A stretch of DNA of 64,000 nt from Knufia peltigerae (Eukaryota; Ascomycota; Eurotiomycetes; Chaetothyriales; Trichomeriaceae): NCBI GenBank assembly GCA_030247855.1, contig JAPDRN010000053.1:124001-188000 (forward strand), read 5' to 3'. Both the position numbers and the translations under genes were made by a program. Position 1 is the stretch's first letter; every line of letters begins with the position of its first letter. Below, piece after piece: positions 23,384 to 33,084 of this stretch. The notes beneath the pieces are model-generated. The model searched no databases. It saw only the letters and a program-made list of their open reading frames with translations, and was not told where the DNA came from.

Positions 23384-24768
23384 CTAACCCACTCGATAAG
23401 CATCGAAGATGACTGGACAACGGTCAGCACAAGCCGCCACGCTTTCGATCAAGGCGCATCAAAACTTACTCTCTTCGGCTCTCTTACATCCACTTCCTAT
23501 CCAGAGGCAAGTGTTGAGGAAGGCGTAGCGTTCATCGCCCGTCTCAAGCTCGATGGAGATGCGAAATTTGTACTGGCTAGCTGGAATGGTGTCGGCCTCA
23601 GCAGCATCGTTCAAGCTTTCCAGCACGTCCTTCGGTCCTGTTCGCCAGCCCTTTGCTGTAGCCGTGATAAACGCCGGAGGTTCATCATTTGTTTGTAGGA
23701 GATAAGTTGCGTCGGTGCGTGTGTTGAGATCTTTCACCACCAGTTGATTGTCCCGACCACCTGGCTGAAGCAAAGAGTTTAGTACACTGGCGGCAATACT
23801 CAGATCCTATAACACTTACGATGATGGTGCCCTTGCCCCATCTGCCTGCCCATTGTCCTCCAACAATGCTGACCCAGTCACGGTGGCCAAAAAGACCCGA
23901 CCCGATGGAAACCTTGGGATTCACCTTGACACTCATGCGGAAGTCGAGCTCCAAGGTAGGTGTAGGCAGCTGCAGAGAACGAGCAACGTCGCCTTCATCG
24001 AATCGATGTAGAAGATTGTTGGCTGGTATAGACTCCTTCATGACGTTCTGATAAGTCGTACACTCAAGCAGATGCTGGCGCTGTCTCGATGTATTTTTGG
24101 CTCGGATCTGGTTGCAGTAGATACATTGTACCGACAAGCATTTGTCCTCCTCTTTGGCTCTGAACTCTACAAAAGCAGCATGGACGTCATCGAGCGGCGG
24201 TGCAGGCAGACTCGAACTGGGAGTTGTCTTGGGCACTTTGGGCTTGGGCGTCGGTCTCCGCGGAGTGGTAGCGACACCTTGAGGAGTTGTGGCGGGTATA
24301 GAGGACGTTGAAGTTATCCCTTGCATCGGAGTACTGTGTGTCGGCATCCCATTGCTCATGGGACCATTCGTTTGATGCAGACTCGATGGTGTGCCGAAGC
24401 CGTTCGCCGGGCCGATGCCATCGCCAGCGGATGACTGTGGTCGAGGAGCATTAGGATGGTTTTGTAAGCCGGGACACTCTAGGAGATGCTGCTTCTGGCG
24501 CGACGTATTCTTTGCTCGAATTTGCTGGCAATAAATGCATTGAACCGACATGCATTTGTCGTCCTCTATGTGGAGACGATACGGTCAGCATATTCTTGAC
24601 ACCACCGTCCCCGTACCAGTAACGCGGTGTACGGGATACAATACAGTCAATACTGGAGATGACAATACCTTTGGCCTTGAATTCGACAAATGCCGCATGG
24701 ACATCTTGGTCGATTGTTCGCCCCATGTTCGGCCCTCCTTGAGCGTGCACCTGAGTGTCTGCCAACAT
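23384..24768 (-). CDS. Protein with two near-identical Cx2C-H-x3-C fingers fused to a DUF3237 domain
   Basis: Four exons (24768-24669, 24565-23820, 23764-23470, 23412-23384) give 389 residues. The N-terminal half has two copies of a 49-residue unit: DVHAAFVEF-[KR]-AK, then SVQCIYC, then RAKNTSRQ-[KR]-QHLLEC. Its CxxC...HxxxC spacing resembles a short BED-like zinc finger. A 70-residue Pro/Ser/Thr linker separates the copies. The C-terminal half is a DUF3237 domain: FRMSVKVNPKVSIGSGLFGH, GRWGKGTII/PGGRDNQLVV, ATYLLQTNDEPPAFITATAKG, FLNTCLWIGSG and the final AEEIIFDAYRVG. The last exon is only 29 nt. A DNA- or RNA-binding role for the fingers is inferred. The biochemical role of DUF3237 is not established. 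Confidence 0.75.
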
Positions 24769-25270
24769 ATAGCTTTTCTGAAGTATTCTTGATCGCGCTT
24801 CTTGTTCAAGTGTTTGATGCGCAGCGAGCGACTTGTTACAATCTCTCTTTGATCATGCCGCCGCTTTATCCGATACACGTAAGAATTGGCCGTTGCCGCT
24901 TTGGTGGAAAGGCTGATTCGGAGTCTCCAATACTCCGAATTTCAGAGGAAACACGCGACAGTTTCAGTTCGAAATACTCGTACTCCGTTACTTGTACTCC
25001 GTACTTGGGTACGATAAGGTAAGCGGGTACGGAGCAAGTTAAGGAGAATACGAGGACCTAGATACCCAGGTCTCGGTATAAGAACATTAGGCTTCCCACT
25101 ACCTCTGAGGCTTTCCATTAGGGGCCCGTAAGATCTCAATCAAGTCTTCGATTGAGACTCAAAGTACTTATTCCCATGTTTCCGCCCTTTGGAAAAGCCA
25201 GAAATAGAAGCCTTCTCGTCAACACTTGCATCTAGTGATTTACTCGCAATCAGAAAAGCTTCCGGCAATC
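24769..25270. other. Intergenic, divergent promoter with motif cluster
   Basis: Lies between two divergent genes. Around 24972-25030 are TACTCCGTT (24981-24989), TACTCCGTA (24995-25003) and GTACGGAGC (near 25027), making this the densest promoter-located cluster of the recurring motif. Confidence 0.5.
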
Positions 25271-26398
25271 ATGTCGGTTTTGAGGCCACCAAGGGAGGGT
25301 CTGACACTTGAATATCTGTTCAGACCATTTGGCATTCTACTGCACCCAGTCATCTCAGCGAGCCTTTTGTTCGCAAGTCTCAAGAGGCCTGATGCGACAA
25401 AACAATTTGTGTACGCGATCACGAAAAGAGATATTTCCCTTGATTCGATCAAGACTGTTCTCAAAATTCTTTTAACCACAGTCACCGTCTTCAAGCTGAA
25501 CAAATCCCTCAGTCGCCTGGCCCTCAACAACTTTGTGAATGATCGATCGTGGGATTGGCAAAGAGAAATTGTTGTTTGCACAGGTGGTGCCAGTGGAATT
25601 GGAAAGCATGTTGTGGATGAGCTTGCAAAAAGAGGCATTCAAGTCGTGATTCTCGATATCAACCCTCCGGAGACACAGCTCCCCCAAAATGTGTCTTACT
25701 ACAAGGTTGACCTTACCTCGAAGAAAGACATTCAAGAGGTGTCATCAAGAGTACGCCAAGAGATAGGACACCCTTCTGTTCTGATCAACAATGCTGGCAT
25801 AGGGAGCGGAGCAACAATCCTAAACGAAACCGACGAAGAGGTTCAGAGGACATTCGACGTGAATATCCTGGCTCACTTCAAACTGATCAAGGAATTCCTC
25901 CCTGATATGATTCAACACAACCATGGCCATATTGTCACCATTGCCAGCATGGCAAGTTTCGTGTCTGTCGCCAACAATGTCAGTTATAGCGCGACCAAAG
26001 CAGGTGCCCTCGCGTTGCATGAGGGTCTTGGGAATGAATTGAGGGCTAGATATGGAGCCAACAAAGTACGAACGACGTAAGTATCGGCTACAGGGAGTTT
26101 TTGACGAGTATTCCAAGCTGATCCAGTTTTTGCATCACACAGCATTGTTCATCCCATCTGGGTCAGGACGCCGCTTACAGACCCTTTGACAACCCGAAAG
26201 GAATGGAAAGAATTCACCTTGGAGCCCGAAACAGTGGCAGAAGCTATAGTAGCACAACTACTCAAGGGTGAGAGCGGGCAGCTAATATTACCATCTCGGT
26301 TTGGCTTTGCTGGAGGAATTCGAGGCTGGCCTAGCTGGCTACAGGAGGTGATTCGTGGGCAAGATGCCATCCCGGATCTACCCAGACCAAGTCAATAA
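25271..26398 (+). CDS. Short-chain dehydrogenase/reductase (membrane-anchored SDR16C/RDH-like)
   Basis: Two exons (25271-26076 and 26143-26398), joined across GTAAGT...CACACAG, give 353 residues. An upstream in-frame ATG at 25226 would add 15. An N-terminal hydrophobic region (FGILLHPVISASLLFASL and DSIKTVLKILLTTVTVF) probably anchors it to the ER or a lipid droplet. The Rossmann fold is intact: VVCTGGASGIGKHV (TGxxxGxG), the NNAG motif (INNAGIGSG), Ser in the catalytic strand (TIASMAS) and YSATK for the catalytic Tyr-Lys. The pattern matches NAD(P)H-dependent retinol/sterol/long-chain alcohol dehydrogenases. The substrate is unknown. Confidence 0.88.
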
Positions 26399-26904
26399 TG
26401 ATTTTAGGGATCGATTTGGAACCAAATATATTGCAAATTTTCGTCTTCAGAGTCTATGTGAATGGGCTGACAATGCCACTTCTATGTCAACGGTCTTGGG
26501 AGCCGCCGGAACTTCTCAAGTACCTAGGTACGTATCCGTAGGCATTTGTTAGTTGAAAGCCGCCCCATTGCCGAACTGGAGAAACCCTTGACCTAATCAA
26601 TTCTAGCGCTTAACCAGTGCCTAGGTAAAGTTGATTGCCTGGTCTGTGGGCCGAATGTTTAGGCGCGGGCGGATTCTTTTCCGGGGTAGAATAGGGACCC
26701 CCAGATCAAGGAGCAAGCACGGCCAGAACAGCCCACCATGTTCATCACTTTTTGTCTCTTACATATTTCTTTCTCTTCACTTGCCGCCAATTCTCGCTTG
26801 TATCGATGACTACATCATCGCTTTCGTCCCAGATACTAATCCAGCATCCACTTACTCACAAAACTATCTCTACGTGCTAATCAACCCCAGCTCTTCGAGG
26901 CGGC
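26399..26904. other. Intergenic
   Basis: 3' region of the SDR gene and promoter/leader of the bZIP gene. The last 150 bases are pyrimidine-rich, as is usual for a fungal leader. Nothing else seen. Confidence 0.4.
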
Positions 26905-28518
26905 ATGGCTCCCCCAGCCCGCAAGAAGACACGCATTGAGTCTGGGCATCCTGGAGATTCCGCCGACTCCATGACAGGCGGCCAAAATATGGCCATGGAA
27001 CGCCGCCTAAAAAAAAGAGAATCTGACCGTAAATGCCAACGGATTTCTCGAGAGAGAACCAAGTCTCGCATTGCCCAACTGGAAAAACTTGTCGAAGAGC
27101 TGAGCCGGGCAGACGATTCTGGCAAGATCGCAGCACTCCTGGAGACGGTCTCGCAGCTACAGCAGGAACGCGACAGCCTTGCTAACAAACTGAAAAGTAT
27201 TGAGAGCATCCTCTTTCCGGGAGGTACTCCCGCCACGCTCAAAGATCCAAAAGTGGAGAATACACCCTCGTCGGCGCTCAACCTATCTTCACTTGCTGCC
27301 GAGCCTGAGCATGATACAGGGGCGGTCGATCCAGCGTCGGAAACTTCAGAGGAATGCTTGCAGAAATTTTCAGAGCCAGTCGTAAATTCCAGACGCAAGT
27401 CAGATATTTTGGAAGTTCCTCGAAGCTCGGACTTGCCAATGACCTTGTCCACCCGGGGAACTCGAAATCATCAGTACATGCCATTACTGGCCCCCATCGG
27501 TGGTTATGTCTGTGAATGCAGCTATGCGAGATCTATCCAGAAGCAGACCCTCAATTTCTGGTATCAAGGCAACATGACCCTGAGCGCGTGGATGAAGTGG
27601 CCCAAATTGGTCCCCGCGGTGCCTGACCATGACCCGTTCCATGACGACACCCCGATCCGCGCTATACTCGAGGGATGGGACGCCGTGGAGCGACGTGGTC
27701 ATGTCCACCCGATGTGGCGTTTACTCCGTACCATGGACGAGGGACTTTTCAGTCATGCTGAGACAGCGAAAAGTCGGCTGGGGATTTTGTGTAATGTCAG
27801 TCGAGTCCTTCGAGCGCACCTCGACACGACACACACGCAACTCAAAAAACTCCCAAAGTACTGGCCAAGCAGGTAAGACGGTCGCTGTCTGCGTATACAA
27901 CGCACGCTGATGCCGATCCCAGAGTCACCGCTGACCATTCCGCATACGCTACGAACTTTGTTGCATGGTAAGAAACACCGATCTGGAATATCTGCAAAGG
28001 ACCCGAAACTAATCCCAGAAAAAAGGCCCGGTGTACGCCAGGCCCTGGATCGCGACGAGCATCGCTTCTGCTCGAATCACTTCTGGACCATGTTTATCAA
28101 CAGCATGCGTGTCGAATGGCCTTATGAGTTTCGTGATTGCTACTTGCTCAACTCTGCCACCGGTCTCTACATACTGTCACCGCTCTTTGACGAGACGCTC
28201 AAAGACATTCGGAAGATCGGCGTCAACGAATCTTTCTTTCGATATTACCCCGAGCTCGAAGGCGCAGTGAACGTGATCCACGACTGTCCGCCACACGCAG
28301 GGCGCATGCCGACTGACCGAGCTCCTCGGGTGGACGTCAACGGCTTGGACCTGACTGCGAGGGTGACGGAATGTCGGGATCCATCAAGCGAAATGGTTAC
28401 AAATGGGCTGCACCCGTCGCCAGGGCTGGGACCGACCCTGTTTGACCAGTCGGCACCTTGGGACTTGTTGGATTCGATCCCTGAAGTGTCTTTGATCTCG
28501 CACCGGGACTTTGTCTGA
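26905..28518 (+). CDS. bZIP transcription factor with DUF3425-like C-terminus
   Basis: Three exons (26905-27872, 27923-27967, 28026-28518) give 501 residues. The basic region is ERRLKKRESDRKCQRISRER, followed by a heptad coiled coil (IAQLEKLVEELSR...LQQERDSLANKLKSIE). The C-terminal half begins YMPLLAPIGGYVCECSY and ends with EHRFCSNHFWTMFINSMRVEWPYEFRDCYL, like the DUF3425 tail of many fungal bZIPs. Exon 2 is only 45 nt. Frame closure at exon 3 requires the acceptor at AAAAAAG/G (28025/28026) rather than the better-looking CCCAG ten bases upstream. The resulting join, FVAW/PGVRQAL, fits the family. Regulatory targets are unknown. One copy of TACTCCGTA lies inside the coding sequence at 27722-27730. 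Confidence 0.82.
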
Positions 28519-29720
28519 TTGCACTGGTCAGTCACGGAAGAATGGTGGGGCTTTGCACGAAGTGTTTCTTCCGTCGGTCGAGACAGAGAACTTGTAAATA
28601 ACCGTGGGGTTCACGGATTTTTGCCAGGCACGAAACCTCTTAGGTTGTCCACCGTAGATAGGTAGCCTAAGCCTTATCAACCCCAAAGACAAGTACCTAA
28701 GATTACATGCGCGGAAGGACGAAAAAACAGAAGTTCAGGTTCAATTCATGGTATTGTCTCTGTCTTCCTAATCTACCCGAAGGCAAAGGAGAGCAGAATG
28801 ATAAGCGCGGTGTTTCACATGTAAAGTGACGTCAAAAGCATAATCGAGAACGCCGACTAGTGCATGTCCTGAGCAACGCTCAGGATGCAAGCTATTCGCT
28901 TCCTTCGGTCTCTGTTGCTTCTGATTGCAAGCCATCACCGTTACTATCATCATCTTGAAGTGTGGTGGCAGGTGTGCTTTGAGATCCGCTTTTAGTGTCG
29001 TGGCGTGTTGCCTGCTGGCGCTCGCGCTCGCACTCTCTTCCCGAGCCTTTCTCGCAACCTCCTGAGCAGCATTCCAGTGCTTGGTGAACTGGCCCTTCCA
29101 TGAGACGTTATTGGTGCTGCGTGTGGTTGAATCCTGTTGCTCATCACCTTCTGGCTCCCCTTGTTCATGGCGCGCAGGTAGAGTCCTGTGTCAATACGGC
29201 GCCGGAGAGCAAGACAGAGGTCTATTCCTCCTTGCACATCACCATTGTCGAGCAGTTAAATCGCTTCCTGATATTGTGATCAATAGTGCTGTTGTAACGA
29301 ATCCATTTTGGTTTGATTGAAGGATTGAAGCTCACTAACGCCTAGAGTCGTCGAGAGGAAGCCGTCGTTTAATGCTATTATGACTAGCTAGTACACACAA
29401 GATCCTGCAATGAGATAGAGGCTGTACCCCTCGAATTCGGTAAGTCTCTTGTATGAACGATAGCAACAAACATTTCCTAACCAGTGATAGTGTATGTCTT
29501 TATGTTCGACGCCCCGAGTGAGCTGCTGCAATTGGAGGTGGATTAATTGACCGCTTAACTGTTCGACGAAGTGTGGCCACGAAATTTGCTTCCTCCGTCA
29601 CCGACATCTGTGAGTATCTAGGTAAGCAGTCAATGTAGGAAGTTTTGTCTTTTCTATATGCCTCAAAAAACCGGAAGAGAACTGAGTGTCAAGTTATTCT
29701 GCAACTTTCATTTCACTTCT
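28519..29720. other. Intergenic, 1.2 kb
   Basis: No gene, RNA gene or repeat that I can support. Short frames here have poor composition. Confidence 0.4.
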
Positions 29721-29728
29721 ATTGTTGA

Positions 29729-31081
29729 TTGTTGATGAGAAACCTCTACCTGATGTTTGACCCTATGTCACTGCCTGAAAAAAAAACCGAGGAGTATATC
29801 TTATTGGCGAATTGTAAGAACATCGTGTCACAGGCAGTTGATTCGCCTCTACTACTCTTTCAGGTTGCTACATACTGCCTGGCATGGCCCCAGCTTAACA
29901 TCATATATATACTTGCTACAGACTCTCTAAGCCTTACTGTATTCTTCCTCGTCGAATCGAGAATCAAGCGTTACGAAAAAATACTTTTACGAGCTGTATC
30001 AGCTATGGTGCTCGCAGTTGAAGATGCGGCCGAAGATCGAAACCCGGGTTCCTTCTCTGATATGAGACTTGGCGGTCGGTTGAACAAACCTTTGCCAGCG
30101 AATATCCCTGCCATCATGGAGCACCTCTCCCGAGGAATGTGAAGACGAGCATGGTCTATCAAGTTTTGAGACAAGGCTTGATCATGGGCAGACCAGCGGA
30201 CTGGTTCCTGACTTTGATTATTTCATGAAGAACATCTTCATCGCGGCAAACGCATATGGCCTGGATACTAGAAAGCGCCGGAAATTGCGGCGGCGAAATG
30301 ATCCGTTTTGCTCGTTCGCATTTGATAGTGTCTTGCCCGACGACTATAACCATGGCACGTTCTACGACATCGTTTATGTGAAACACGAGCAAATGCGAAA
30401 CAAGAGCGACCGGCGGGAAAAAGACAACCCCAATCGCGAAAGCGCTGAAATCGAAGAGCTCATTGTGGCAATGGCTCACTTGTGGTATACCCATTGATCG
30501 TTGTGGTCGCGGTGAACTTGGTTTGATTCCCCATCCAACCCTTCGATGGCTCTTGTCGTCCTCCGTGGGTCATCGACACCATATGAAACCAATGACTACG
30601 GGTATCGAAAATTGGCGTCCTTCCGGAGGCACACCTTGCCACTTTGACTATGAAACATCTGATATCTGCTGGGAGAGTGCTGCATGTAAATTTGTGAAGT
30701 TTTGTTTCAGCGAGGAGTACTACCTGCTCCTCTCTGGTGTCGTTCACAAGCTTCGACAGCAGCCGGTCAAAGGAAGCGATCCTTTTCTTCAACTTGCCGA
30801 CCTTCCAGAGGGAAAGTTAGAGGCCGAGATCTTGCCATCTTTTGAGCCCGTGAACATCGACGCGGAAACTCAAGAGCCCGGGAAAACCAACAACACGAAG
30901 CTGGCCGCAATATGATTGATCAAGATGCTGTCGATAAGCATCCGGACCTCACAGAGGACGTCACAAAAGAAAACATCGGATTCGTTCCTTGCTTTATAGA
31001 TTTTCGCGATTATGGGGTTGATGAGAGCGGGCAGCAATCGCTCTTATCCGATGCAGAAGATGCGCCGGAAGTGAAGGACTA
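29729..31081 (+). pseudogene. Fragmented hypothetical gene, frames shift repeatedly
   Basis: Protein-like stretches follow one another in different frames on the plus strand. The first is 29729-30142 (RIKRYEKILLRAVSAMVLAV). The second is about 30147-30497, containing DFDYFMKNIFIAANAYGLD and DDYNHGTFYDIVYVKHEQM. The third is 30463-30915, containing CHFDYETSDICWESAACKF and EEYYLLLSGVVHKLRQQPV. The last is about 30900-31081 (ENIGFVPCFIDFRDYGVDE). One large intron, GTATAC near 30485 to GTTTCAG/C near 30713, would keep the frame, but I found no model covering the whole stretch. I do not recognise the family. It is either a decayed accessory gene or an unresolved multi-exon gene. Confidence 0.4.
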
Positions 31082-31957
31082 GACATCCGAGAATTCCAGG
31101 CACCCGTCGACGATGGCATCGCACGGATCAACCCAGAAGAACCAGGAAAAGCTGGCTTCCAAACCGCCCTCAGCATCCTCAAAGTCTTCAACACGACCGA
31201 CGGGGGCAAACCGTATGCAGACAGTGCAAACCGAGTGCTCAAACATAGGGGGATGGCCGAGGCATTCGATGTGAAGTTTAGCCAGCAGGATGACGTCCTA
31301 GGTACCATGTCGACAACGATGTTGTCTGCCGGATCTCAGGGTGCTCACTCGCAGCCTACTCACCCGCAGACTCCGCAGCATCCAAAGGTTGCTTCCGTTC
31401 TAGACATGGAGCTTGAGTCGCGGGCTCCGAGAACAGAGGGCTCAAGCAAACGCATGGTCGTTAGAGATGAGAGACCTACACTAGGTTCCCCCCGACGCCG
31501 CGTCGGCAGAAGCCTTTCTTATACCCGGCGCCCACCCAGACCACCTTTCGTTCATAGGCAGTATCTCGCCTCGACATGCACGGCTTTGCTCCACCATCAT
31601 GGCCGCGTGTTCCAAGTCTGGTGCCGGCGCTGTTGTTCCCTTCAGCACAAGCCACAAGCCAGCAGGACCGTCCTCGCCTCAACCTCGAGAATTACACTTA
31701 AGAGGGACGTTCCCGTCCTTATTTCGAAGAGGCCAATAACGAGTATGAAGCCCAACTCGCTCCACGGCGCCAGGCAGAAGCCACGGCAGAGAGTCACCCT
31801 GTCCTCTTTTTTGAAGAAGACACTTCAGAGAGCCGTCCAGGCCCTTAACTCGAAGAGGCTAGCGCCGAATACGAAGCCCAAACTTGCCCAAAAGCGCAGA
31901 GAGGAAGAGGACGCAACAGAGAGCCCTGATTTGGAGGAGGAGAGGACGTCCGGTTGA
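31082..31957 (+). pseudogene. Low-complexity open frame, probably remnant of an accessory gene
   Basis: An open frame covers 31235-31957 and can be extended upstream to about 31080 (GLDIREFQAPVDDGIARINP, FQTALSILKVFNTTDGGKPY). After about 31350 it becomes Ser/Arg/Pro-rich. Between 31700 and 31950, a degenerate unit of roughly 110 bp seems to recur (SKRPITSMKPN versus SKRLAPNTKPK), and an alternative frame is acidic there (FEEANNEYEAQLAP). Shifting frames and repeats suggest decay. It may be the 3' part of the same gene as 29729-31081. Confidence 0.3.
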
Positions 31958-32775
31958 TTGCTGACCTCGGTGAGAATGATTTGAATGAGTTTGAGATACA
32001 CAAAGAATGATACCCAAAACGCGTGGCTAGAATGATTATCAAGATTTCCCTTGTGTTTGTATTCATAGATAGATAGCTGTTTTGCATGAAGCAACCAATA
32101 GACCATATTTCCTTGTCGTCCCGACACATTTGCAGTCGTTACTGGTGCATCAAGGGAATCTTAAGGAGCGCACCGTCCCACTCAAGCTCCCCCCTCCCCC
32201 AGTTCTTTTTTGCCTCAAACCAATGATCGTAGTCGCTAGAATTCGGCCTGAAATTCGACGCCGGTGTCAGAGTCTCTCTTGAAGTTCTTTAAAAGGAAAT
32301 AGTTGTTGAGATGTAGAATACCTTCCACCGCCTAGATTTAGCCTGGTGTAGCATGCTGGATTGGAGGAAGTCCTTGAGTGATACTCCACATTACTCCAAG
32401 CTTTGCAGGGGCCCGACGTACTCTACCACTTTTAACGACCTGCGTCCAACGGTTGAGCTCGTCCTCCCTTGGATTAATCCCGACCAACGCAGAGCCCAGA
32501 GTCGTCGAAAAGGAGGTGGCCATTGATTGGTGACATACATTCTCGACGCACAAAGTGTGGCACCATCAAACAGGGTATGGAATACTTGACATGGAGTTAC
32601 ATGAAGGCATATCCAGATCCGGGCCTGGCTTTGTGGATTCCCGGTCCTACACACAGCCCCCCCTGCGGGGCACAGAATGTCTCCCGATCTCTCTTCAACT
32701 CCGTCTACAGAACCCACAATATGATTTTTACTTCTCAAATTATTGTTCAAATCTGGCATGGAAATGCAACCTCAA
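31958..32775. other. Intergenic upstream of the tRNA locus
   Basis: No gene that I can support. A frame at 32743-32961 running through the tRNA (QARVAQWLARGRD...GSGFDPQRGR) is the usual spurious translation of a tRNA sequence. Confidence 0.4.
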
Positions 32776-32803
32776 GCCCGCGTGGCACAATGGCTAGCGC
32801 GTG

Positions 32804-32854
32804 GTAGGGACTGCCCCAAACTCCTCGTTCCGGACACTACTAACATTATTCCAG
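32804..32854 (+). other. 51-nt spliceosomal-type intron inside the tRNA-Lys gene
   Basis: The insert begins GTAGGG, carries a perfect TACTAAC branch sequence at 32838-32844 and ends ATTCCAG. The branch A lies 11 nt from the last base. These are the same signals as in the protein-gene introns of this window. Without it, anticodon stem strands TG and AGA join to TGAGA, which pairs fully with TCTCA. The boundary can slide left by one base without changing the product, but only 32804-32854 has GT...AG ends. Confidence 0.7.
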
Positions 32855-32863
32855 AGACTTTTA

Positions 32864-32882
32864 TAGAGCCATCTTCTCTGAA
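32864..32882 (+). other. Canonical tRNA intron (19 nt)
   Basis: Lies directly after position 37 (A) of the tRNA, where eukaryotic tRNA introns are removed by the tRNA splicing endonuclease. The last base before the 3' exon is also A, so the exact edge is ambiguous by one base. TCTCTG at 32875-32880 can pair with CAGAGA at 32852-32857, across the end of the upstream insert. Confidence 0.7.
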
Positions 32883-32928
32883 ATCTCAAGGTTCTGGGTT
32901 CGACCCCCAGCGTGGGCGAAATTATGCA

Positions 32929-32933
32929 TTTTT
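32929..32933 (+). terminator. Pol III terminator (T5)
   Basis: First run of five T residues, 10 nt after the tRNA discriminator base. Further T runs at 32939-32943 and 32948-32956 could act as back-up terminators. Confidence 0.6.
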
Positions 32934-33084
32934 GGAAATTTTTGGCATTTTTTTTTGGTAGTCTATCAAAAGTCAGAGCTCAAGGTCAAAAGCGGAAAAA
33001 AAAAGCCTAAAAATGGCTACATGGCGAGTGTACGTGGGCACAAGTGAACGTCAAGATAATAAAGTCATGTGATGATTCTCTGTA

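Larger units (their letters stand above)
32776..32918 (+). tRNA. tRNA-Lys (anticodon UUU) interrupted by two introns
   Basis: Segments 32776-32803, 32855-32863 and 32883-32918 join into exactly 73 nt. The acceptor stem GCCCGCG/CGTGGGC has one G-T pair. The D arm has GCAC/GCGC with one A12-C23 mismatch and loop AATGGCTA. The anticodon stem TGAGA/TCTCA is perfect, with loop CTTTTAA, so the anticodon is TTT (Lys). The variable loop is AGGTT, the T arm is CTGGG/CCCAG with loop TTCGACC, and the discriminator is G. The A box (TGGCACAATGG) and B box (GGTTCGACCCC) are present, and a T5 Pol III terminator starts 10 nt downstream. The second gap is an ordinary tRNA intron between positions 37 and 38. 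The first gap, between positions 28 and 29, has spliceosomal-intron signals. It is either functional by an unusual route or a recently interrupted pseudogene. Confidence 0.8.

Noticed and set aside
32776..32918. Reading the locus as tRNA-Arg or as a simple tRNA with one long intron
   Set aside because: With only one intron removed no anticodon stem forms. Removing both pieces gives a perfect stem and a Lys anticodon with a 73-nt length.
32743..32961. 72-codon open frame over the tRNA locus
   Set aside because: Its peptide (RVAQWLARGRD, GSGFDPQRGR) is the familiar translation of a tRNA gene; the RNA structure explains the sequence better.
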